Assembly: GCA_020635855.1 (NCBI GenBank) | Contig: JACJYZ010000004.1 | Coordinates: 558,001 to 622,000 of the forward strand | Source: Flavobacteriales bacterium | GTDB taxonomy: Bacteria > Bacteroidota > Bacteroidia > JACJYZ01 | Direction of reading: 5' to 3' | DNA length: 64,000 nt | In this document: piece by piece, positions 17,734-25,832 of the stretch | Position numbering within the stretch: the first letter of the stretch is position 1 | Layout of the letters: each line of letters begins with the position of its first letter | Program-made: the position numbers and the translations under genes | Notes under the pieces: generated by a model | Database searches by the model: none | Told to the model about the DNA's origin: nothing | What the model saw: the letters and a program-made list of their open reading frames with translations, nothing else

Positions 17734-18915
17734 ATGGGATGTGCAGGATGTAGCAACGGAAGGGGTACCACACCCGCAGGGTGCGGCAACAAAGGGCATT
17801 GCGCCACCGGAAGTTGTGCAAAACTGAATGTATACGACTGGCTGGGAGGGATTCCCGCTCCGGTCAGCAACGAACCACCCCTGGTGGAAGTCAGGTTCAA
17901 GAACAGCCGGAAGGAATTTTTCAGGGATGAAAACATGCTGGGTCTGAAACGCGGAGATGTGGTTGCGGTGGAAGCCCAATCCGGCCATGACATCGGTATC
18001 GTTTCCCTCACAGGCCCCCTGGTGAAAATCCAGATGAAACGGAAAAAAGTAGCCGAGGGGCAGATCCGCAAAGTCTACAGGCTCGCCAAACCAATCGATA
18101 TTGACAAGTGGGCCAAATGTCTTGAACTTGAGGATACCGCCATGCTGAACGCCAGAAAACTCAGCAAGGAATTCAACCTGGACATGAAGATCAATGACGT
18201 GGAATACCAGGGAGACCGTACCAAGGCCATCTTCTATTATTCAGCCGACGACCGGGTGGATTTTCGTGAACTCATTAAGAAACTGGCTGCCGAATTCCGG
18301 GTGCGCGTTGAGATGAAACAGATCGGTATCCGTCAGGAAGCAGGACGCCTGGGTGGCATCGGTTCATGCGGGCGCGAATTGTGCTGCTCCACATGGCTGA
18401 CCGATTTCCAAACCGTTTCCACAGGAGCCGCCAGGTACCAACAGCTGGCCATCAACCCACAGAAACTTGCGGGTCAGTGCGGCAAATTGAAATGCTGCCT
18501 GAACTTTGAACTGGACGCATATATGGAAGCCGTCAAAGAGTTCCCAAGAACAGACGTCAACCTGGAAACCGAAAGAGGCATCGCCTTTCATCAGAAAACA
18601 GATATCTTCAGAAGGCTCATGTGGTTCAGCTACCGGGATGAACCCAACCAATTCTATTGCGTGCCATTGGCACGGGTGAAGGAAATCATCGCCATGAACA
18701 AGGAGCAGAAGAAACCGGAAGCACTGCTCGACAAGGCACACATCGAAGCCACATTGCCGAAAGAACCCACCTTTGCCGATGTACTGGGTGAAGAAAGCCT
18801 GACCCGGTTCGATAACAAAAAGAAAAGGAAGAAAGGGAAGAAGGGTGGGGGAGATCGCCACCGGCAAGGACGCGGCCGGTCAAGATCCCGAAACAAAAAC
18901 CAGAAAAAAACATGA
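17734..18915 (+). CDS. ricT: PSP1-domain protein RicT/YaaT
   Basis: 393 aa. The N-terminus is Cys-rich (MGCAGCSNGRGTTPAGCGNK, then HCATGSCAKLNVYDWL), a feature of Bacteroidota members. The PSP1 domain spans ~50-280 with the conserved GRLGGIGSCGRELCCSTWL and AGQCGKLKCCLNFE. In Bacillus subtilis, RicT forms the RicAFT complex, which carries Fe-S clusters and stimulates RNA maturation. RicA and RicF homologues are not seen here. The last ~30 residues are a very basic Lys/Arg/Gly tail (KKKRKKGKKGG), perhaps for nucleic-acid binding. It overlaps gldH by four bases (ATGA), so the two are translationally coupled. Confidence 0.9.
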   Translation: MGCAGCSNGRGTTPAGCGNKGHCATGSCAKLNVYDWLGGIPAPVSNEPPLVEVRFKNSRKEFFRDENMLGLKRGDVVAVEAQSGHDIGIVSLTGPLVKIQMKRKKVAEGQIRKVYRLAKPIDIDKWAKCLELEDTAMLNARKLSKEFNLDMKINDVEYQGDRTKAIFYYSADDRVDFRELIKKLAAEFRVRVEMKQIGIRQEAGRLGGIGSCGRELCCSTWLTDFQTVSTGAARYQQLAINPQKLAGQCGKLKCCLNFELDAYMEAVKEFPRTDVNLETERGIAFHQKTDIFRRLMWFSYRDEPNQFYCVPLARVKEIIAMNKEQKKPEALLDKAHIEATLPKEPTFADVLGEESLTRFDNKKKRKKGKKGGGDRHRQGRGRSRSRNKNQKKT

Positions 18916-19385
18916 AGCTGACACATTGGTTGATCGCATGCTCCGCCATCGCCTGTATGACTTCATGCGACCCTAACAGGCTGTACGAACAGAACCAGAC
19001 CATCGAAGGCGATGCATGGGACCAGAATGACATCAAAACATTCAACATCGATATACCTGATACCGTCCAACCTTACAACGTGTTTATCAACATCCGTGAA
19101 GCCACAGGCTACCCGTTCAGTAACCTCTTCCTGTTCGTGACCACAACGTTTCCCAACCAAAAGGCACTCACCGACACCGTGGAAATTATGCTGAAAGATC
19201 AATCGGGAGAATCAATGGGCAGTGGCCTCGGCGATATTTGGGACCACCAAGTGATGTGGAAGCATGCCGTTCGTTTCCCGCAGGCAGGAACCTATCGCAT
19301 ATCCCTGCAACAAGCAATGCGCGTGGAAAAACTCCCGTTGATCATGGATGTGGGAATCCGTGTAGCGAAATTCGAAAACGAGTAA
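18912..19385 (+). CDS. gldH: Gliding motility lipoprotein GldH
   Basis: 157 aa lipoprotein with lipobox MTSC (Cys 19). The family signature is clear: NRLYEQNQTIEGDAW near the N-terminus, YNVFINIREATGYPFSNLFL, DTVEIMLKD, GSGLGDIWDHQ and a C-terminal QAMRVEKLPLIMDVGIRVAK. GldH is required for gliding and chitin utilisation in Flavobacterium johnsoniae, but homologues are also found in non-gliding Bacteroidota. The neighbours ricT (overlapping) and PBP1A (six bases downstream) match the conserved order in the phylum. Confidence 0.92.
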   Translation: MKLTHWLIACSAIACMTSCDPNRLYEQNQTIEGDAWDQNDIKTFNIDIPDTVQPYNVFINIREATGYPFSNLFLFVTTTFPNQKALTDTVEIMLKDQSGESMGSGLGDIWDHQVMWKHAVRFPQAGTYRISLQQAMRVEKLPLIMDVGIRVAKFENE

Positions 19386-19391
19386 GGCGGT

Positions 19392-21818
19392 ATGGCGAAG
19401 AAAACAAAGAAATCACAAAAACGCAGTTGGACCCGGTGGGTGATCGCTCTCTGGTTGGTGGTGATCCTTCCCCTCGGTGGCTTTGCCCTGCTGATGGTGG
19501 GTATTTCCGAAGGCATGTTCGGTGAACTGCCCTCCTTTGAAGAACTGGAAAACCCGAAAAGCAACCAAGCCAGCCAGATCTTCTCCGGTGACCACAAACT
19601 ACTCGGGAAATACTTCAAGGAAAATCGCATCAACGTTTCGTACGATCACCTTTCTCCTTACCTCAAGCAAGCGCTGATAGCCACTGAAGACGAAAGGTTC
19701 AATGACCACTCCGGTGTGGATGTCCGCGGCATCATCCGCGCGGTAACCTACATGGGGTCCAAAGGCGGTGCCAGCACCATCTCACAACAACTCGCCAAAA
19801 ACCTGTTTCCCCGTGAGAAACTCAGTCTGCCCGAACTGATCCTGCGCAAACTGAAGGAATGGGTGATCGCAACACGCCTGGAAAGACAATACACGAAAGA
19901 CGAAATCATTGCCTGGTATTTCAACACGTTCGACTTCATCAACAACGCAGTCGGTATCCAATCTGCCGCACAGGTGTATTTCAACCGTGAACCGGATTCC
20001 CTTAGCCTGGTGCAATCTGCCATGCTGGTTGGAATGGCCCAGAACCCAGCCCTCTACAACCCGCTTAAAAGACCTGATATTACCATGAAACGCAGGGAAG
20101 TGGTGCTGAGCCAGATGCTGAAAAACAAATTCATCACACGTGAAGTCTACGATTCCATCAGGGTGCTCCCCCTCGGGCTCGATTACAAAGTGGTGGACCA
20201 TAAGGAAGGACTGGCCCCGTATTTCCGGGAAGTACTGCGCGCATACGTTAGCGAAATTCTCAACCAGAAAGACCCCAACACCGGAAAATACCTGTATGTG
20301 GATACCGAAGGCAACCCATATGATCTCTATAAAGACGGCCTTCGCATCTACACCACCCTCGATTCCAAGTTGCAGGAATATGCGGAATGGTCCGTAACCC
20401 AACACCTCAGCAAGGAACTTCAGGATGATTTTTTTAAGAACCTGAAAAAACGAAAGAATTATCCCTTTGACTCCCGGATCACCAAGGCCCAGGTTGACCA
20501 GATCATGAACGGCTCCATGAAACGTTCCGACAGGTACATGATCCTAACGGGTAAACAGTGTGCCAACTGCGGACGACGCGGACGAAACATGAAAAAGGAA
20601 ACCGTAGACGGGAAAACCGTTTTCCGGTGCCAGGCCGATGACTGCGGCTTCGTTCGCAATGCAACACCGGTAGATTCCATCCCCATTATTTTCAACACGC
20701 CCACACCCATGAGGGTGTTTTCCTGGAAAGGAGAAATCGATACCGTCATGACCCCGATGGATTCCATCCGGTACTACAAAAGCTTTCTTCAGGCCGGCAT
20801 GATGTCAGTGGATCCGCATACCGGGTTCATCAAGGCATGGGTGGGCGGAATCGACTACAAACACTTTGCATACGACCATGTGTACCAGGGGAAACGTCAG
20901 GTAGGATCCACCTTCAAACCCATCGTGTATGCATTGGCCATACAGCAGGGACTGGAACCTTGTCATGAAGTGGCCAACTACCCCGTGATCTTCGAAAAAG
21001 AACGCTTCAACCTACCGGAAAACTGGTCGCCGCAAAATGCCGACGGCGAATACGGCGGCATGCTTTCACTGAAATACGGGCTCGCCAACTCCATCAATAC
21101 CGTCACCGCTTGGATCATGAAACAATACGGCCCGCAAGCGGTTGTGAACCTGGCCCGTAAAATGGGCATCACCAGTCACCTGGATCCCGTTCCCTCCCTG
21201 TGCCTGGGTGTGGCCGATCTGAGCGTATATGAACTCACCGGTGCCACGGCTACATTCGCCAACAAGGGCATCTGGCTGGAACCGGTTTTCCTCACGCGCA
21301 TCGAAGACAAATTCGGAAATACCATTTACAATTTCCACCAGAAAAGTGAAGAGCCCATGAGCGAAGAAACCGCCTACATCATGCTGCAAATGCTGAAAGC
21401 GGTTGCCAACGGAGCCTGTTGCAACTCCAAAGGCAAGTACTCGGGAACCGCCATGCGCCTTCGGGGTTCATCCCATCCGTACGCCAACATCCATACCCCG
21501 TTCGGGGCCAAAACAGGTACCACGCAGAACCAATCTGACGGGTGGTTCCTGGGCATCACCCCTGACCTGGTCACAGGGGTGTGGGTCGGATGTGAAGACC
21601 GCAGCGTTCGGTTCTCCAGCCTGTACCTCGGACAAGGCGCCAATACAGCACTTCCCATCTGGGGTTACTACATGAACAAAATCTACGCCGACTCCACAAT
21701 TGACATTTCACAGGGAGATTTCGAACAACCGGACCAACCGATTTCGGTGAACCTGAACTGCAAATCCTACAACCAAAACAAACAACAATCCAGTGATCCG
21801 CTGGATGGCTTTGATTGA
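19392..21818 (+). CDS. mrcA: Penicillin-binding protein 1A, bifunctional transglycosylase/transpeptidase
   Basis: 808 aa, one N-terminal membrane helix (~12-33). The GT51 glycosyltransferase domain (~65-240) has the catalytic Glu in LIATEDERFNDHSGVD and the GGASTISQQLAKNLF motif. The transpeptidase domain has SxxK in VGSTFKPIVYAL, SxN in ANSINTVTAW and KTGT in GAKTGTTQNQSDGWF. It polymerises and cross-links peptidoglycan at the outer face of the inner membrane. Between the domains is an unusual insert with Cys at 390, 393, 413 and 418 (CANCGRRG... FRCQADDCG), which looks like a zinc ribbon. The acetoacetyl-CoA ligase gene starts five bases after the stop. Confidence 0.95.
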   Translation: MAKKTKKSQKRSWTRWVIALWLVVILPLGGFALLMVGISEGMFGELPSFEELENPKSNQASQIFSGDHKLLGKYFKENRINVSYDHLSPYLKQALIATEDERFNDHSGVDVRGIIRAVTYMGSKGGASTISQQLAKNLFPREKLSLPELILRKLKEWVIATRLERQYTKDEIIAWYFNTFDFINNAVGIQSAAQVYFNREPDSLSLVQSAMLVGMAQNPALYNPLKRPDITMKRREVVLSQMLKNKFITREVYDSIRVLPLGLDYKVVDHKEGLAPYFREVLRAYVSEILNQKDPNTGKYLYVDTEGNPYDLYKDGLRIYTTLDSKLQEYAEWSVTQHLSKELQDDFFKNLKKRKNYPFDSRITKAQVDQIMNGSMKRSDRYMILTGKQCANCGRRGRNMKKETVDGKTVFRCQADDCGFVRNATPVDSIPIIFNTPTPMRVFSWKGEIDTVMTPMDSIRYYKSFLQAGMMSVDPHTGFIKAWVGGIDYKHFAYDHVYQGKRQVGSTFKPIVYALAIQQGLEPCHEVANYPVIFEKERFNLPENWSPQNADGEYGGMLSLKYGLANSINTVTAWIMKQYGPQAVVNLARKMGITSHLDPVPSLCLGVADLSVYELTGATATFANKGIWLEPVFLTRIEDKFGNTIYNFHQKSEEPMSEETAYIMLQMLKAVANGACCNSKGKYSGTAMRLRGSSHPYANIHTPFGAKTGTTQNQSDGWFLGITPDLVTGVWVGCEDRSVRFSSLYLGQGANTALPIWGYYMNKIYADSTIDISQGDFEQPDQPISVNLNCKSYNQNKQQSSDPLDGFD

Positions 21819-21823
21819 TTTGA

Positions 21824-23800
21824 ATGATGACCGACCCCTCAAGCCCCCAATTGCTCTGGTCTCCCTCACCTGAATGGATCCGTGCTTCACGGATGGAATC
21901 TTTCAGGGTGTGGTTATCCGAGAAACAAAATGTATCATGCAACACCTACCAGGACCTCTGGCAGTGGTCGGTGGATCATGTCGCCGACTTTTGGGAAGCC
22001 CTCTGGAAGTACTTTGACGTCCAATCCCACACTCCCTGCCAACAGGTACTGGATCAACCCGCAGAAACACTGCTGGGGAGCCAATGGTTCACAGGCGCTA
22101 CCCTGAACTATGCTGAACATGTATTCCGCAACGCGCAAAACGGACAACCAGCCATCCTCTTCAAATCCGAGCGGCATCCCCTCACCGCCATCACATGGGA
22201 TGAGCTGCAATCCAAAGTATCCTCCGTGGCCGCCTGGCTGAAATCAAAAGGCATTCAAAAAGGTGACCGCGTAGCCGCTTTCCTCCCCAACATACCGGAA
22301 GCCATCATCGCATTCCTGGCCGTGAACTCTTTGGGCGGCGTTTGGTCCAGCTGTTCTCCCGACTTCGGTACCGCAAGCGTGGTGGACAGATTCCAGCAAA
22401 TCGAACCGCGCATCCTGATCGCGGCTGACGGCTACTCATACAACGGGAAACCGTTTGATAAAACAAAGGCGGTGGAAGAACTGGCCGCGCAACTACCCAC
22501 ATTGGAAACGGTGGTCTGGCTGCCCTATCTGAATGATGCGCCGCCGCCGCATACATCAGCCCCCGTTGCTTTGTGGAAGGATGTGGAAGCCACACAAAGC
22601 AACAAGCTTACCTTCACACCCGTGCCTTTCGATCATCCGATCTGGGTACTCTATTCATCCGGTACCACAGGCAAACCGAAAGCCATCACCCATAGCCAGG
22701 GCGGTATCCTTCTGGAACACCTGAAAGCCATGGGCCTGCATCAGGACTGCCGGAAGGGCGATCGTTTCTTCTGGTATTCCACCACCGGGTGGATGATGTG
22801 GAACTATGCGAACTCCGCTTTGCTGCACGGCGCCACCGTGGTACTCTACGACGGAGCAGCCGCATTTCCCGATATCAATGCCTTGTGGGAGTTTGCAAAG
22901 GAAGCGCGTATCAATCATTTCGGTGGCGGCGCAGCCTACTACATCGCATGTATGAAGAAGGATGTACACTTTCCGGAAGGAGCATTCCCGGACCTTCGTT
23001 CCGTGGGATCCACCGGATCGCCGTTACCTCCCGAAGCATTCGAATGGCTATACCATTCTGTGAAAAAAGACATGTGGCTGATCTCCCTGAGCGGTGGCAC
23101 CGACATCTGTAGCGGATTTGTTGGCGGCGCTCCGATGCTGCCCGTATACAAGGGAGAGATCCAATGCCGGATGCTGGGCTGCAAAGTGGAGGCCTTCGAT
23201 GACAACGGCCAACCCCTGGTGGACGAAGTCGGCGAAATGGTCATCACCGAACCCATGCCTTCCATGCCCATCTGCTTCTGGAATGACCCCGGCAATGAAC
23301 GTTACAGGGAGAGCTATTTTGACATGTATCCCGGACTTTGGCGACACGGCGACTGGGTGAAGATCACCCCCCGGGGTACGCTTGTGATCTACGGAAGATC
23401 GGATGCAACGCTCAATCGCGGCGGGGTGCGCATCGGAACCAGCGAAGTGTACAGCGCGGTCGACAGCATTCCGGAAGTGGCCGACAGCATGGTGGTGTGC
23501 ATTGAACGCGAAGGCGGCGCCTATTATATGCCGCTGTTCGTAGTACCGGCGGAGGGCCAACAACTGACCGACGGTCTGAAACAAAAGATCAATCAGACGC
23601 TGAAAAGCCAATACTCTCCGCGCCATGTGCCGGATGAGATCATTGCCGTTTCCGAAATCCCATACACCATCAGCGGCAAGAAGATGGAGGCCCCGGTCAA
23701 AAAGATCCTGATGGGGATGGACCCTGAAAAAGCCGTGAGCAAAGATGCCATGAGAAATCCCAAAGCGCTTGAACCGTTCATTCGTATGGTAACCGCCTGA
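21824..23800 (+). CDS. Acetoacetate--CoA ligase
   Basis: 658 aa, the normal size. It is an ANL-superfamily acyl-CoA synthetase: the ATP-binding P-loop motif is LYSSGTTGKPKAITHSQGG, with DMYPGLWRHGDWVKITPRG and YGRSDATLNRGGVRIGTSE in the hinge, and the catalytic lysine in YTISGKKMEAPVKK near the C-terminus. The N-terminal SPSPEWIRASRMESFRVWL and the ALNRGGVRIG-type hinge favour acetoacetyl-CoA synthetase over acetyl-CoA synthetase. It activates acetoacetate with ATP and CoA for ketone-body or polyhydroxybutyrate-related metabolism or leucine breakdown. It is probably read through from PBP1A. Confidence 0.9.
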   Translation: MMTDPSSPQLLWSPSPEWIRASRMESFRVWLSEKQNVSCNTYQDLWQWSVDHVADFWEALWKYFDVQSHTPCQQVLDQPAETLLGSQWFTGATLNYAEHVFRNAQNGQPAILFKSERHPLTAITWDELQSKVSSVAAWLKSKGIQKGDRVAAFLPNIPEAIIAFLAVNSLGGVWSSCSPDFGTASVVDRFQQIEPRILIAADGYSYNGKPFDKTKAVEELAAQLPTLETVVWLPYLNDAPPPHTSAPVALWKDVEATQSNKLTFTPVPFDHPIWVLYSSGTTGKPKAITHSQGGILLEHLKAMGLHQDCRKGDRFFWYSTTGWMMWNYANSALLHGATVVLYDGAAAFPDINALWEFAKEARINHFGGGAAYYIACMKKDVHFPEGAFPDLRSVGSTGSPLPPEAFEWLYHSVKKDMWLISLSGGTDICSGFVGGAPMLPVYKGEIQCRMLGCKVEAFDDNGQPLVDEVGEMVITEPMPSMPICFWNDPGNERYRESYFDMYPGLWRHGDWVKITPRGTLVIYGRSDATLNRGGVRIGTSEVYSAVDSIPEVADSMVVCIEREGGAYYMPLFVVPAEGQQLTDGLKQKINQTLKSQYSPRHVPDEIIAVSEIPYTISGKKMEAPVKKILMGMDPEKAVSKDAMRNPKALEPFIRMVTA

Positions 23801-23806
23801 AGCAAT

Positions 23807-24898
23807 ATGCCAAACATATCGGAGATACGGACACATCCCAAAACGCTCTTGCTGGCAACAAGCATGCTTATCCTGGGTTGGTGGCTGCGTTCTTTCTCCG
23901 GGCCATTGAATCTGTTGGGTGAATTTTTTGTGTATGCGGTGGTGGCTTTTTCATTCGGGTTTTTTGTTTATCCGCAAGTAGTTGATGCAGGTCGGAAATG
24001 GATACGGGTGACGACCGATCTGACCTTGTCTCTTCTTTTTGCCTATGTGGTATTCCACGAGTATTCCGGCATCTTTTACGACGATGCGGGATTTATTCTC
24101 CGCTACCTGGATAATTTTGCCAAAGGTTGTTTTTACTGTTACAACCTTTCCGATGGTGCGGTTTTCGGAACCTCCAGTTTCATATACGGCCTGTTGGGAG
24201 GCTTCCTGGCCTGGCTTGGCGTTAAACCCGAACTGGTGTTGCATGGGTTGGGGTTCACCGGCCTGGTAGCGGATGGATACCTTCTGCTGTTGATCCTTCG
24301 CAAACTGATTCGGCAACCCGGCTGGTCCTTTGTCATATGGGTGACTGCCATCTCCACCTCCAAGACTTACCTGGAAGTAGCGACCTCCGGGATGGAAAGC
24401 CCCGTTCATTTCGCCCTCATCTTGGCGGCTTTCTGGTTTTTCCTCCGGGGAAATGCCCGCCTCATGTGGTTGATGATGGCCGTCAGCGTAATCTCCAAAC
24501 TGGATGCGGTGCCGATTGTGCTTGTATTGGGAGGGTTACACTTGCTGCGCCACCGGAACGAAGTGCGGGAGGCCGGTCTGGAAAGCAAAACGGTGAAGGA
24601 TGTTCTGATCTTCGGCGTCATCCCGGTTATTTGCTGGATTGTGTTCGCCACGTGGCTTTTCGGAAGCCCGTTGCCTCAGTCGGCCTATGCAAAGATCTAT
24701 TTCCACAGCCATCCCAGCGACCACTGGTTTCCTTTTCTGAAACACTATACGGACGGTGGCATCAGGTATACGATGTTCTGCATATTCGGAATGGTTGTTC
24801 CGCTGCATATCTGGATAAACTTACGCAGACAAAAGGGTTGGCAGGGTTGGAATGAACTTGCTCCGGGCCTTTGTGCTGATCCTCTTTTATTACTATAA
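23807..24898 (+). CDS. GT-C membrane glycosyltransferase, N-terminal part of a frameshifted gene
   Basis: 363 aa, about eight membrane helices. After two helices comes YDDAGFILRYLDNFAKG, which matches in position and pattern the 'DDAxIxxRYxxNxxxG' first-loop motif of GT-C enzymes such as AftB-type arabinofuranosyltransferases. The acidic pair binds metal or the polyprenyl-phosphate sugar. The natural sequence stops at ...QGWNEL; the frame then reads APGLCADPLLLL and terminates. The next ORF continues the missing helix in the +1 frame. Removing one T from TT 24858-24859 would join them as WNELLRAFVLILFYYY, giving a ~663-aa protein, the same size as the next glycosyltransferase. It starts six bases after the acetoacetate ligase. 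Confidence 0.7.
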   Translation: MPNISEIRTHPKTLLLATSMLILGWWLRSFSGPLNLLGEFFVYAVVAFSFGFFVYPQVVDAGRKWIRVTTDLTLSLLFAYVVFHEYSGIFYDDAGFILRYLDNFAKGCFYCYNLSDGAVFGTSSFIYGLLGGFLAWLGVKPELVLHGLGFTGLVADGYLLLLILRKLIRQPGWSFVIWVTAISTSKTYLEVATSGMESPVHFALILAAFWFFLRGNARLMWLMMAVSVISKLDAVPIVLVLGGLHLLRHRNEVREAGLESKTVKDVLIFGVIPVICWIVFATWLFGSPLPQSAYAKIYFHSHPSDHWFPFLKHYTDGGIRYTMFCIFGMVVPLHIWINLRRQKGWQGWNELAPGLCADPLLLL

Positions 24899-25799
24899 TC
24901 CGGGAGAGCAAATGGCTTGGTATTATGTGGTTCCGGATGTGTTGCTTCAAATCCAGACCATGGTCAGCTTTTATTTTGTGTTGCGATGGCTGCAGCAACC
25001 CATGAGCGCAAATTTGATTACCGCCATATTCACCGTGGGCGTGTTGCTTCACTCATGGATGGATGTGTATGGCGGATGGTATTATATGCAAACGTATCTG
25101 AACAACTTTGAGGTGGAACGCGCCCAGGTCGGTGATGACCTGGCAAAGATCACTTCCCCGCAGGATACCGTTTTCGCAGCACACGGCCTTCCGGTGCGAA
25201 AAACCTCCGCCTATGTATTGGATATGTCGGGACTGAATTCAAAACTGGCCACATCCTACCGGATCAACCTGGATACCGCACTTGCGCATGTTCATCCCAA
25301 ATACGGCGTACATCATTTTTACTGGAACGTGGCCGAAACCATGAACAGGTTTCCATACACCATCCGGCAGGTATATTATGGCATCACTTTGTATAACAAT
25401 GAACCGTTCACGCTGTTCGAGCGCGTTGACCCCGGTTCAGACGCACCCACACACCATGAAGCCCTGTCAACGGAACGCATCCGCGTGGATGCCCAACCCG
25501 GAAGCGATGTGTGGAACCTGAACGGAACCACCTTCTCCCTTGACCTGAACGGAACGAATACCCGATCCCTGTTTTTCGGCGTGGAGAAAAAGGCAGATGC
25601 CGTTCCATTATCCATTTACGTACACCATGCTACCGGAGAAAGTGATACGTTGCATATGACAGCCGTTGCAAAACAGCCGGAACGCTTCGCATCACAGGTA
25701 ACACAGACGTTTCACGTGGAACTGAAACCGGATATACAATCGGTTGACATTGTTGCATCCCAACCCATACATCTGCTATACCCCATCGCCGGCAGGTAG
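24852..25799 (+). CDS. GT-C membrane glycosyltransferase, C-terminal part of the frameshifted gene
   Basis: 315 aa. It starts inside the previous ORF (47-base overlap) in the +1 frame. The first 85 residues are two or three membrane helices (RAFVLILFYYYNPGEQMAWY, FVLRWLQQPMSANLITAIFT) that complete the GT-C helical bundle. Residues ~90-315 are a soluble, probably periplasmic domain with beta-rich text near the end (FSLDLNGTNTRSLFFGVEKK). It has no catalytic motif of its own and makes sense only as the tail of the upstream ORF. Whether the break is a sequencing error, a true mutation, or translational recoding cannot be decided here. Confidence 0.65.
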   Translation: MNLLRAFVLILFYYYNPGEQMAWYYVVPDVLLQIQTMVSFYFVLRWLQQPMSANLITAIFTVGVLLHSWMDVYGGWYYMQTYLNNFEVERAQVGDDLAKITSPQDTVFAAHGLPVRKTSAYVLDMSGLNSKLATSYRINLDTALAHVHPKYGVHHFYWNVAETMNRFPYTIRQVYYGITLYNNEPFTLFERVDPGSDAPTHHEALSTERIRVDAQPGSDVWNLNGTTFSLDLNGTNTRSLFFGVEKKADAVPLSIYVHHATGESDTLHMTAVAKQPERFASQVTQTFHVELKPDIQSVDIVASQPIHLLYPIAGR

Positions 25800-25832
25800 A
25801 ACTCTTCGTTTTATTCAGAAAAATCCCACAGT

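Noticed and set aside
23048..23836. Minus-strand 262-codon open frame
   Set aside because: It is antisense to the acetoacetate-CoA ligase and is rich in His and Gly, as expected from the complement of a real gene.
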